Shown here piece by piece: positions 50,183 through 58,762 of a DNA stretch of 64,000 bases. How positions within the stretch are numbered: the first letter of the stretch is position 1; each line of letters starts with the position of its first letter. The DNA comes from JAJTHC01 sp044358835 (GTDB taxonomy: Bacteria; Cyanobacteriota; Vampirovibrionia; Vampirovibrionales; JAJTHC01): assembly GCA_044358835.1 (NCBI GenBank), contig JBIKNF010000009.1:18003-82002 (forward strand), written 5' to 3'. The position numbers and the translations under genes were made by a program. The notes below the pieces were generated by a model that searched no databases, was not told where the DNA came from, and saw only the letters and a list, made by a program, of their open reading frames with translations.

Positions 50183-51934
50183 ATGGGAATGCTCTCTTCC
50201 GCTTTATTTAATCCCGCCGTCGTCAATGGCCTGTATCAACTGACTAAAGAAAGGGCAGCGAGCCTCTTGGTGCGAGATGCCCTGATGAATTATGGTCAGG
50301 TGAGTGAAGCCAAGAAAGAAAACGAAGATTTAGCAAATGAAGTGAGCCTTAACGTATGGGGGGCTTGGGTGACGTGGGGCAGTGGGTTTTTTCTACTTAA
50401 AAGCCTGTATTTTAATGCTCTAAACACCTTCTTGCCTTTTGCTAAACAGGCCGACAACTGGATTATGGAAGGTGATAAGGGTTGCCAACAACTAACGGAT
50501 CAAAAAGCTAAGACCTATAGTCAAACACTTCGCACTCGTTTTACAGACAAGGAAGCTTCTGTGATTCAGCAAGCGGAAAAGCTGGCCCAAGGCTACGAAA
50601 AAATCACCACAAAAGACGCCCAAACCTTCTTAAAGCAAATGAATTTCGCGAAAATCGGAGGCATTCTTTTACCGGGGGGCATTGCTGCCTTTTTAACAGG
50701 CTGGGTTATTCCGCAGGTTGCACATCACCGCACCAAGAAAAAGCTTCGTCAAAAAGCCGCTGAAATGCGTGCCGATGATTTTAAACAACAACAGTTGAAC
50801 GCCACTGACGTCCTCGCTCAAGACGCGCCCTCTAAATCGTTGACGGCACAATGGCAACACGCCAACGCACTGCTTCACACAAATGCGGTGACTTCTGCCC
50901 GTCAAACGCGATTAAAACAACAGTTGGTTCAAGCACGGCTGGGTAAAACTTACGAACCCGTGATGCCTCGAAGTGCTGTGGTGAGTGTGGTGGATTATTT
51001 GAATAAAAACCCCAATATCACAAACCTACTACTAGTGGATTCCGTCATTACAGGGAGTAGAATTGGAACTGCAGAAGACAACAACGATCGCATTCGCTGG
51101 GCCACCTTTGAAGCCATTTTCTTGTATATGATGTATTTTGGTTCCGCCCAAGTGCGAGAAATGATTCAACAAGGGGTGATGGATCTGCCCAAAATTAAGG
51201 ATCACGCCCTGCTCAAGAACTTAAACTATAACAGTTTGGCCGTGCTTCAGCGTTGTGCGCAACAAGGGGAATCTCAGCCGAAGATGAACCAAGCCCTTGA
51301 CAAAGCCCTTGCCGACTTTGAGATTACTGCTGATCAATTAAAAGAGATGGAAGCCGCCTTTGAACAATACACTGCTCACCATACGCTGATGGCCAAAGAA
51401 AAAGAAGAAGTCTCTCAACAGAAGTTGAAAGTACTCATGGAACCGATTATAGAGTCGATTTCAACGCACATGCAGAACCCTACCACCCTTTATAAGCCAA
51501 ATGACAACGTGATTGTGGATCTGCTTATGAGTGAAGGGGTTATGCCCGTTCATCAAGAAGGCTTTTTCTCTGCCTTGACGCATGGTCGTTTGTTTAAGCC
51601 CACCATATTCGGGATTGATTTAACACAAGCCATGCCTGCCTTTGACGAAGCCCATGGTGAAAAAGGCGTGGCGAATGTGATTTACCGCTTGTCTCAATTG
51701 GCGAAAAAGGAATCCACCGGCATTGGGCATCAGGTGATGGCGTCTTATTTTGGGCATACGGTGGGCATTGTGGCAAGCCTTGTAGGGGGCTACTTGGTCA
51801 TGGGGCGTTTGTCTCCTTGGGTACAGCGGTGGTTGTCTCACAAGGTTACAGGGCAAAGCCTTCCCAACCGTATGGATATTAACAACTACACAGATGAAGG
51901 TGAACAACCCGCTGGCATCAATGCGCACGCCTAG
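50183..51934 (+). CDS. Large membrane-associated orphan protein
   Basis: 583 residues, not recognised. Hydrophobic stretches near 55-75 (LNVWGAWVTWGSGFFLLKSL), 158-178 (IGGILLPGGIAAFLTGWVIP), about 310-325 (FEAIFLYMMYFGS) and 530-552 (HTVGIVASLVGGYLVMG) suggest two to four membrane segments. Between them are long charged helical regions (KKKLRQKAAEMRADDFKQQQ; EKEEVSQQKLKVLMEPI). The C-terminus is acidic. No signal peptide by eye. It stands beside the calcium-binding-type protein (convergent, 5 bp apart). Could be a lineage-specific envelope protein. Confidence 0.75.
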   Translation: MGMLSSALFNPAVVNGLYQLTKERAASLLVRDALMNYGQVSEAKKENEDLANEVSLNVWGAWVTWGSGFFLLKSLYFNALNTFLPFAKQADNWIMEGDKGCQQLTDQKAKTYSQTLRTRFTDKEASVIQQAEKLAQGYEKITTKDAQTFLKQMNFAKIGGILLPGGIAAFLTGWVIPQVAHHRTKKKLRQKAAEMRADDFKQQQLNATDVLAQDAPSKSLTAQWQHANALLHTNAVTSARQTRLKQQLVQARLGKTYEPVMPRSAVVSVVDYLNKNPNITNLLLVDSVITGSRIGTAEDNNDRIRWATFEAIFLYMMYFGSAQVREMIQQGVMDLPKIKDHALLKNLNYNSLAVLQRCAQQGESQPKMNQALDKALADFEITADQLKEMEAAFEQYTAHHTLMAKEKEEVSQQKLKVLMEPIIESISTHMQNPTTLYKPNDNVIVDLLMSEGVMPVHQEGFFSALTHGRLFKPTIFGIDLTQAMPAFDEAHGEKGVANVIYRLSQLAKKESTGIGHQVMASYFGHTVGIVASLVGGYLVMGRLSPWVQRWLSHKVTGQSLPNRMDINNYTDEGEQPAGINAHA

Positions 51935-51939
51935 AACAG

Positions 51940-53424
51940 CTACTTCAGCTGGTGCCAAACATCAGCATAGTCTTGGGTTTTGCCGTTTAGCTTGAAGGTG
52001 GAACCTTCTTGCGTCATCAAGTCATTACCCTGACCGTCAAAGTTTTGAGCGGTTTGGGTGGCGTTCGTTTTACCCAAGTTGATTTCGCTAATGCCTAAAT
52101 CAGCGAGGTTTTCATTCTTAGAATTGTAGCCTGCGGTTTTCATGGCGAGCTGGTACTTCTTTTGAAGAAGGACTAAATCGCTGGCATCGAGCACCATGTC
52201 TTTTTTACCATCGATGAGTCCTTCTTGAAGACTCAAAGCTTTTAGGGCCTCAAAACCATCTTTAAACCCATCGGCTTTACCGTCGCCGTCAAGATCGGTA
52301 TTGTTGCCAAATACGTCATGACCAGAAGCGCCACCACGAATACTTAGCACGCCATCGGCGACATCGTTAATGTTATCAACCGTGCCGTCGCCGTCGATGT
52401 CATATTGGATCATTTTATCAGAAGTTTTCACGCCGTCCCCGTTTAGATCAAAGGTGAGGGGAGAGCCCTGATGACCTCGATATCGCTTGACTGTATCAGA
52501 AAAAATGACATCGTATGTTTTTCCTTGAAAATCAATGGTTTTAGAAGTATCCATGGTTGCTTGGTAATCAACACTACCTAAAATAATATCCTGATCACCT
52601 GATTCCTGAATAATATATGTTTTGTTTGCTAGTGGATTGGCTTTAGCCGCTGAAGTTGGTATGCTAAGACCTGTACTTGAAAACTGCTTACCAGTAGTCT
52701 CAGAAGTCCCACTAATATACTGTTCTAAAGTCGATACAACATGTTGATTCCCAGAAATTAGGTACACCCTAGGTGGTGGTGGCGGGGGGTCTGGAGCAAT
52801 CGGTAATCCAGTCACATCGTTTGTGCTTGTCGCTGTGCTTGAAGAAAGACCAGATGTTCCCAACAAAGCCGCCAATAAAGCATTTATATCAGTATTCGCA
52901 GGCGTGGTTGTTGTGGAAGGAGCGGTCGTCGTTGTCGTCAAGAGAGGCAAACCTAGATCCGTGCTTGACGTTGTGGTAGGCGTAGTCGGTGTTGCTGGTG
53001 CTGGCGAACTCTGTGTGGTCGAGACGAGGCTCGGCAAAATAGAGGACATTTCACCTTGGCTTAACAGCATTGCGAATAAGAAAGCGGTGCTGTTGGTGCT
53101 TGCTGTTGCGGGCGTTGGAACCTTCGCCACAGGGCTAGGGGACAAAAATCTTTTTCCATAATCCGCTGGATTCATTTGAGGATAGGGGCTTACCGCACTG
53201 TTGAAAGTCGACTGAGTTTGGGCTTGTCCGTAGCGTTGCCCTTGCACCCCTTGAAGCATTTTCATCATTTGAAACATCAATTTGAACATGCTTTGCATAT
53301 ATATTGGGGGTTTTGACGTTTGAGTTGGTGGGTAAGTCCCATAGGCTGGAACCTTGGGCTTGGTAGAACTTGCCATTGTTTGCCAATAGCTATTAACGTT
53401 ATTGTTACTGTTTATTGAAATCAT
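51940..53424 (-). CDS. Calcium-binding-type repeat protein, no signal peptide
   Basis: 494 residues from the ATG at 53424 (AGAGAGG 8 nt upstream); a longer frame to 53490 lacks a ribosome site. Residues 1-110 are Ser/Tyr/Gln-rich with a Met-rich patch (MFKLMFQMMKMLQG); about 115-215 is a Ser/Thr/Pro linker ending in PPPPPP. The last third has three D-x-[DN]-G-D-G loops: DLNGDGVKTSD (about 324), DIDGDGTVDN (340) and DLDGDGKADG (375), then VLDASDLVLL, as in EF-hand/dockerin-like Ca2+ sites. No Sec signal and no LPxTG. The exporter at 55502-60299 is a possible route out. Confidence 0.7.
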   Translation of the reverse strand: MISINSNNNVNSYWQTMASSTKPKVPAYGTYPPTQTSKPPIYMQSMFKLMFQMMKMLQGVQGQRYGQAQTQSTFNSAVSPYPQMNPADYGKRFLSPSPVAKVPTPATASTNSTAFLFAMLLSQGEMSSILPSLVSTTQSSPAPATPTTPTTTSSTDLGLPLLTTTTTAPSTTTTPANTDINALLAALLGTSGLSSSTATSTNDVTGLPIAPDPPPPPPRVYLISGNQHVVSTLEQYISGTSETTGKQFSSTGLSIPTSAAKANPLANKTYIIQESGDQDIILGSVDYQATMDTSKTIDFQGKTYDVIFSDTVKRYRGHQGSPLTFDLNGDGVKTSDKMIQYDIDGDGTVDNINDVADGVLSIRGGASGHDVFGNNTDLDGDGKADGFKDGFEALKALSLQEGLIDGKKDMVLDASDLVLLQKKYQLAMKTAGYNSKNENLADLGISEINLGKTNATQTAQNFDGQGNDLMTQEGSTFKLNGKTQDYADVWHQLK

Positions 53425-53680
53425 CCTATATGCCTCTCTGCTCTCTAAAAAAATATACAAAGTCCCGTGTTCTAATAAAGTAATGTCCAAACCTTTTCTT
53501 GCCCAATATTTACATTTGGTTACAATAACGTTTCAATTAAGCGTTTTATTCAATACACCTACTTTTAAAAGTATACTAGATGCGTTTTTGTATTTCCGAT
53601 ACACTGAAACCATCACGGGGGAAACCGTGTATTCTAAAGGTAACAAAGGTTGCCTGAACACAAAGAAAGCACAGGACACG

Positions 53681-54685
53681 ATGCGTCTAAAACAATGGTG
53701 GAACAATCATGCGTCTCAAGTCAAAATACACGGACTTTTATTGAGCATGACGGTGATTTACGGCATTTTCTTCCCTGTTTTAAAGCTTTTTTGCAACGAA
53801 CTTCAAGGCATTGAAGTGGCCGTGCTACGCCAGTTGGGCTTTGCCCTTGTGGTTATTTTGTTCGGCTGGCTTTGGGATGCTTGGCCGCGCTTGCCCTGCT
53901 GGCAAGCCCGTTTCAAACAAGACTGGGGTTACTTTGTGCTGGCAGGGGTTTTAGGGGTGTTTTGGTTACAAACCTTTTCAGCAATCGCCATTGGCTACAC
54001 CACGTCGTTTCACGCCACTTTATGCATGGCCAGTGTGCCTTTACAAACCATGATGATCAATGCGGTGCTGGGTGTGGAACGTTTAAATGCGCAAAAAACC
54101 TTTGGGGTGGCGCTTGGCACGTTGGGCATTATAGGCTTGGTGGTGGCCCAAATGCAGGATGCTGCTTCAAAAGGGGTCGTCATCAAAGGCAGTAACCTAC
54201 TTTTAGGCGATGGGTTGATTTTACTGAATGCGTTTTTCTTTTCGTGGTACAACATCGTGGTCAAAAAACTCATGACGCATTACACGCCTTTAGACGTTCT
54301 TTCCTGGAACTTTTTGCAAGCAGGTACGATGACCTTGATGTTGATGTTGTTGCCACCGATTCCGTTTCTTCACTTTCCTTCGGTTGTCAAAACGCTTGAA
54401 CTTTTTAAACATTTAACGCCTTCGCAGTGGGGGTATTGGCTTTACATTGTGCTTATTGCCGGGTTCTTGGGGTATTGGGTGCATCACAAAGGCTTAAGTA
54501 AAACCAGTGCAAACAATGTGGCGGCTTATGGTATGCTACAGCCTGTGATTGCCGCTATTTTAGGGGCGTGGTGGTTGCAAGAATCCTTTACCCTTTCTAT
54601 GGGGGTGGCTGGAGTCATTACATTAACGGGCTTAAGTATTGCGAACTTTAAATCAGGCGAACCCCTCGGCATCACGGCGGACTGA
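53681..54685 (+). CDS. EamA/DMT-family permease
   Basis: 334 residues from the ATG at 53681 (CAGGA 5 nt before); the frame is open back to 53402 but those 93 codons overlap the divergent gene and do not look like a transporter. Ten hydrophobic helices in two EamA repeats; GLVVAQMQDA and the late GYWVHHKGLSKTSANNVA, QPVIAAILGAWWLQE, ITLTGL are typical. Exports or imports a metabolite or drug; substrate unknown. Confidence 0.87.
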   Translation: MRLKQWWNNHASQVKIHGLLLSMTVIYGIFFPVLKLFCNELQGIEVAVLRQLGFALVVILFGWLWDAWPRLPCWQARFKQDWGYFVLAGVLGVFWLQTFSAIAIGYTTSFHATLCMASVPLQTMMINAVLGVERLNAQKTFGVALGTLGIIGLVVAQMQDAASKGVVIKGSNLLLGDGLILLNAFFFSWYNIVVKKLMTHYTPLDVLSWNFLQAGTMTLMLMLLPPIPFLHFPSVVKTLELFKHLTPSQWGYWLYIVLIAGFLGYWVHHKGLSKTSANNVAAYGMLQPVIAAILGAWWLQESFTLSMGVAGVITLTGLSIANFKSGEPLGITAD

Positions 54686-54701
54686 GTCACTCTTGCCGTT
54701 T

Positions 54702-54750
54702 AGGCGCCTAGAATAGTCTCCTAGCCTGCTTCATCTATCGAATACACTAC
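54702..54750. repeat. Family-2 repeat, right-end fragment
   Basis: AGGCGCCTAGAATAGTCTCC (54702-54721), then TCATCTATCGAATACACTA, aligns with the right 48 bases of the element at 44089-44239 at about four in five positions. It fills the gap between eamA and the dciA-like gene and overlaps the latter's stop. Confidence 0.55.
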
Positions 54751-55052
54751 CTTCCCACCCGTAATTCAATCCCGTCTAAATAAATGCCCGTTTGCGCGGC
54801 ATACGCGTTTATTTTTTCCAGCAATGTTTCTAGTTCAAAACCCAGTTCTGTGGCGACAGTAGGGTGCTTTACCCGAATGCGTAAATACGCCTTTTTGCCC
54901 TTATAGTAAATAGAATCCGCTTCGGTGGAAGTACGGTACGCGTCTGGCACAACGACTTTCCACACCGAAAGCACACCAAATTCTTGGGTTTTTTTGTCTA
55001 AACCTAATTGCTGGGCCACTTGTTCTAACAAGCGATTAAAGTGTTCGATCAT
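54747..55052 (-). CDS. DUF721/DciA-like protein
   Basis: 101 residues. VLSVWKVVVPDAYRTSTEA, then YLRIRVKHPTVATELGFELETLLEKIN and the C-terminal IELRVGR follow the DUF721/DciA pattern (W-x2-V-V, L-x-V-x-V-x-h-P-x-x-A-x-E-L). DciA proteins help load the replicative helicase in many bacteria lacking DnaC. Its ATG directly follows the bolA stop (TAAATG). Confidence 0.72.
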   Translation of the reverse strand: MIEHFNRLLEQVAQQLGLDKKTQEFGVLSVWKVVVPDAYRTSTEADSIYYKGKKAYLRIRVKHPTVATELGFELETLLEKINAYAAQTGIYLDGIELRVGR

Positions 55053-55292
55053 TTAAACGCCTTCAGGCACCGCCGTGGTAATTTCCGCGGCATGCAGTTC
55101 CCCTGACGCCATAAGGGGGGCCAACACCTTTTGCACCAAGCGATGCTGCGCCAATGAAGCTTTGCCCGCAAAGTCACTGGAACGAATATAAATGAGGTAA
55201 TGATCCTGCTCGCCCGTCTTGTCAAACAATTCAACATGGGCGTCGCTAAACGCATCACTTAAGTGTTGGTTAAGGGTTGTAGGGTGAATCAT
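55053..55292 (-). CDS. BolA-family protein
   Basis: 79 residues with the BolA core VELFDKTGEQDHYLIYIRSS, DFAGKASLAQHRLVQ and the end GELHAAEITTAVPEG. BolA proteins bind [2Fe-2S] with monothiol glutaredoxins or act in iron and stress regulation. The His in the LAQHRLV helix and His near the end (ELHAAEI) are conserved positions. Co-oriented with and abutting the DciA-like gene. Confidence 0.85.
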   Translation of the reverse strand: MIHPTTLNQHLSDAFSDAHVELFDKTGEQDHYLIYIRSSDFAGKASLAQHRLVQKVLAPLMASGELHAAEITTAVPEGV

Positions 55293-55501
55293 GAGCGAGG
55301 GAGTCCTTTAAGGGGTTTTGCTTATTTATACGCAACCTTTATAGCAAAGAAACGGCAACAAGGGCAAGACGTTTACGTAGGGAAAGCTCTCTTATTCTAC
55401 TCTAAACAAGGGAAGAAACACAACATTTGATTGAACTCGCTGACTTTAATTTAACAATCATGTATAATACCACTTGTACGATTAAGAAGGATGTTCACAC
55501 C

Positions 55502-57268
55502 TTGCAAGCTCGTTCTAACACCGTGGATCAGGCCAAACTGCCTTCGCCCTTTAAACGCCTGCAACAACTTTTGTGGGAAGATAAAAAAGATCTCCTGCTG
55601 TTGCTGGTCTATTCAAGTGTCAGTGCGGTGTTGAGTTTGATGTTGCCGTTGGCCTCTCAAGCCTTAATTAACATCATCGCCAGTGGGGTGTTTCTTCAAC
55701 CCTTGATCATGCTTTCTGCCATTGTGTTAGGGGGGTTATTGTTTACCAGCTTCATTCGTATTATAGAAATTACCTTGCTGGAAATTTTGCAACAACGCCT
55801 TTTTGTGCGTATTTCACTCTATTTAAGTAGTCACTTGCCTAATATCGACACCACCCAGTGGGTGCAGGGGTATCCGCCTGAACTAGTGAACCGCTTTTTT
55901 GACACCATGACGATTCAAAAAACGTTGTCCAAAATTCTGCTTGAATTTCCAGCAGCGATTGTGCAGATTCTGGTTTCCCTTATCTTTATGGCTTTTTACA
56001 GTAGTTATTTCTTTGTATTTAACATTTTTTTACTTGGGACGTTCGTCTTCTTTGTCATGCTTGGCAAGAATGGGGTCACAACGGCTTTGGTGGAATCCAC
56101 CTATAAATACAAAATGGCTCATGCCTTGCAAGACATTGCACGGTGCCACATTGCCTTTAAAATCAATTCAGGCAAAGAACTGGCCATTTCAAATGCGGAC
56201 GACATTTGCGGAGATTATGTGGCGGCTCGTCGTAAGCATTTTAGCGTCATTATACGCCAAGCCACCTGGAGCTTTTTTGTGAATGCTTCAGCCATTGCTT
56301 CGTTGCTTGCCATTGGGGGATGGCTGGTTATGCAAGGGGATCTTTCGCTCGGGCAGTTGGTGGCCGCGGAATTGATGATGCTACTTCTACTGGCTTCGGT
56401 CAATAAAATTGTACTGAACCTAGAAAGCTGGTACGACTTATTAACGGGCTTAGACAAATTAGGGTATCTTACCGATTTACCTGCCGAATCTAGCGATGGG
56501 GTAGACTACATTAGCCAAAAAGACGGCGTAGAAATTGTGATGCATAATGTGGCGTATAAATACCCCCAACAACTCACCCCCTTGTTTCATGACTTGAATA
56601 TGCGTTTTAGTAAAGGAACCCATACTGCTATTGTGGGGCAAAGTGGTTCTGGTAAAAGTACCTTAACGGAACTCTTGTTGGGGCTATTGCAACCCAGTTC
56701 AGGGCGCATTCAAATCAATCAACAACAGTTGGCCGATTTAAACTTGGACAGCTTTCGTCGTGCCAGTTCTTTGGTGGAATGCCCCAATAGTCTCTTTTCA
56801 GGTTCTTTACGAGACAACATTATAATGGGACGCAAAAACATTAGCGAAGCAGATCTCGCCAATGCCCTAGATGTTTCAGGGCTGGCGGATATTTTAGACA
56901 CCTTACCCATGGGCTTAGACATGCACCTTGAAAGTGAAGGCTTAAATATCTCTTCGGGCAAACGCCAAATCGTGTTACTGGCGCGTGCGGTGGTTTCTAA
57001 CCCCGAACTCTTGGTGTTAGACGAAGCCTTCCACCACATTGATGCCCCCACTCGCCGAAAAATCATCGCCAAGCTGACGTCTTCAAAATATCCGTGGACG
57101 CTTGTCGTTGTGACGCATGATGCCGATATTGTGGCGGCTTGTTCGTATGTTTACATGTTTTTTGAAGGAGAAATCGTTGGTAAAGGTAAGCCTCAAGAAC
57201 TCTTTGATGAAGGGGATTTACTCTTTAGACAGCTTTTCCCCAATTTTAATCAAGGGGGGCGCTTGTAA
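55502..57268 (+). CDS. ABC exporter, fused permease-ATPase, degenerate signature
   Basis: About 588 residues. Start is uncertain: TTG 55502 has AAGGAT 8 nt upstream and lies after a TATAAT box (55463-55468); TTG 55427 or ATG 55460 would be upstream of or on that box. Six-helix type-I exporter domain (about 30-320), then ATPase with Walker A GQSGSGKST (about 378), Walker B LLVLDEAF (502) and H-loop VVTHDAD (535). The signature is NISSGKRQ instead of LSGGQ. Membrane part resembles type-I secretion ATPases; no C39 peptidase domain. The next two genes supply adaptor and outer-membrane channel. Confidence 0.88.
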   Translation: MQARSNTVDQAKLPSPFKRLQQLLWEDKKDLLLLLVYSSVSAVLSLMLPLASQALINIIASGVFLQPLIMLSAIVLGGLLFTSFIRIIEITLLEILQQRLFVRISLYLSSHLPNIDTTQWVQGYPPELVNRFFDTMTIQKTLSKILLEFPAAIVQILVSLIFMAFYSSYFFVFNIFLLGTFVFFVMLGKNGVTTALVESTYKYKMAHALQDIARCHIAFKINSGKELAISNADDICGDYVAARRKHFSVIIRQATWSFFVNASAIASLLAIGGWLVMQGDLSLGQLVAAELMMLLLLASVNKIVLNLESWYDLLTGLDKLGYLTDLPAESSDGVDYISQKDGVEIVMHNVAYKYPQQLTPLFHDLNMRFSKGTHTAIVGQSGSGKSTLTELLLGLLQPSSGRIQINQQQLADLNLDSFRRASSLVECPNSLFSGSLRDNIIMGRKNISEADLANALDVSGLADILDTLPMGLDMHLESEGLNISSGKRQIVLLARAVVSNPELLVLDEAFHHIDAPTRRKIIAKLTSSKYPWTLVVVTHDADIVAACSYVYMFFEGEIVGKGKPQELFDEGDLLFRQLFPNFNQGGRL

Positions 57269-57271
57269 ATC

Positions 57272-58762
57272 ATGCCGATTATGAGTACTCAACGCGATCT
57301 CAATGCCCTTGAAACGGATCACAAGGTGCAATCTACCAAGCTAACAGGCACCCCTAAAGTGATGCGTCAAGTTTCTATTGGGCTTGTTTTATTGGTTGTG
57401 CTGAGCGCGTGCTTGCTCGTGTTTGCTCCTTGGCAGCAGTCGGTTTCAGGTGTGGGTGAAGTCAGTACGCGAAACCCTATGCACCGTCCGCAAACGGTTA
57501 TGGCCCCTATTGATGCTCAAATTAAACAATGGCTTGTGCCTGAAGGCAAGTGGGTGAAAGTTGGGGAACCCTTGTTGGAACTTGAAGAAATTAAATCTTA
57601 TTATTTGGACGATCAACAGCTCGAAAAAATGCTGGCCATGCGTGACGCACAAGACGCTCAAGTTTCTGCGGCCTTGGCCACCATTGACGCCCTAGAAGCG
57701 CAACAATCCGCGATATTAAACAGTCGTGCCTACGTCGTGCCTGAAGCCCAAGCCAAGCAACAGGAAAGTCAATTTAAAATTCGTTCTGCCCAACAAAAAG
57801 TGCGGGCCAATCAAAAAGAATTGCAAACCGCCGAGTTTTACGAAAAGCGAATTCGCAAGCTCTTTTTAGAAGGCCTAAAAAGCAAACGAGACCTTGAAGT
57901 GGCTGAAAATCGTTTGGTTAAAGCCCAAAGTGATTTTGCGGCCTCTCAAGCGGATTTAAAAGGTGCGGAACAGTCCTTTCAAGGGGCCACCTATAGCGTG
58001 GGCAAAAGTAATTTGGATGTCGATGCCAAGCAAAGCGAAACGGCGTCTAAACTGGCCAAAGCGCGTCAAGACTATGCCAAAGCAAACGCCGAACTCGTGA
58101 AGTTAGACAACGAAATCGTCAATTTAAAAGAACGACAAGCACAACGCACCATTAAATCGCCTGTAGAAGGGCGCTTGGTTCGTACAAATGTGTATGGGTC
58201 AGGGCAAACCATTAAAGAAGGCGATGAACTCGCGGTCGTCGTGCCTGATGCAGGCGATCGTATGGTGATGCTTTATTTGACCGATGTCGATGCTCCCTTG
58301 GTTTCTGTGGGGCGTCAAGTGCGTTTACAGTTTGCGGGCTACCCAGCGGTACAATTTTCAGGCTGGCCGAAAGTCGCCATGGGGACTTACGCAGGCCGTG
58401 TGGTGGTGATTGATGCGGTGGATGACGGGCAGAATCGTTTTCGTGTGTTGGTGGAACCAGATTTAAAGGCCATACAAGCACGTAAGGAAGAAGAATGGCC
58501 TGAAGATCAACATTTACGCTACGGCACCCAAGCCATTGGCTGGGTGATGTTAGATGAAGTACCCTTGGGCTATGAACTATGGCGACGCTTTAACGGCTTT
58601 GAACTGAACTTAAAAAAGAAGCCACCCCCTGTTAATAGCGCCTTAGAAAATGTTAAAAAAGAAACAGGTGGCAATTACGCCAAAGCAGGCAAGGAAAATG
58701 GCAGCTATGACAAAGGAAAAAAGTTTGGAGGCATCAAAAGCAAGGTGGGTAAAGCCAAATAA
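57272..58762 (+). CDS. HlyD-type membrane fusion protein
   Basis: 496 residues. One membrane helix (about 34-53, SIGLVLLVVLSACLLVFAPW), a lipoyl-like half (MAPIDAQIKQWLVPEGKWVKVGEPL), a long coiled coil (about 110-285, rich in Lys, Gln, Ala), second lipoyl half (RTIKSPVEGRLVRTNVYGSG), then a beta-barrel domain. C-terminal tail is unusually rich in Lys/Gly (KAGKENGSYDKGKKFGG). It bridges the ABC exporter to the TolC-like channel. It starts 3 bp after the exporter stop. Confidence 0.92.
   Translation: MPIMSTQRDLNALETDHKVQSTKLTGTPKVMRQVSIGLVLLVVLSACLLVFAPWQQSVSGVGEVSTRNPMHRPQTVMAPIDAQIKQWLVPEGKWVKVGEPLLELEEIKSYYLDDQQLEKMLAMRDAQDAQVSAALATIDALEAQQSAILNSRAYVVPEAQAKQQESQFKIRSAQQKVRANQKELQTAEFYEKRIRKLFLEGLKSKRDLEVAENRLVKAQSDFAASQADLKGAEQSFQGATYSVGKSNLDVDAKQSETASKLAKARQDYAKANAELVKLDNEIVNLKERQAQRTIKSPVEGRLVRTNVYGSGQTIKEGDELAVVVPDAGDRMVMLYLTDVDAPLVSVGRQVRLQFAGYPAVQFSGWPKVAMGTYAGRVVVIDAVDDGQNRFRVLVEPDLKAIQARKEEEWPEDQHLRYGTQAIGWVMLDEVPLGYELWRRFNGFELNLKKKPPPVNSALENVKKETGGNYAKAGKENGSYDKGKKFGGIKSKVGKAK

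Noticed and set aside
52773..53161. Val-rich frames on the + strand opposite the calcium-loop gene
   Set aside because: Mirror image of Thr/Ser codon repeats on the real strand.
53402..53680. 93-codon upstream extension of the EamA gene
   Set aside because: Overlaps the start of the divergent calcium-loop gene and lacks transporter-like sequence; ATG 53681 has a ribosome site and gives the usual length.
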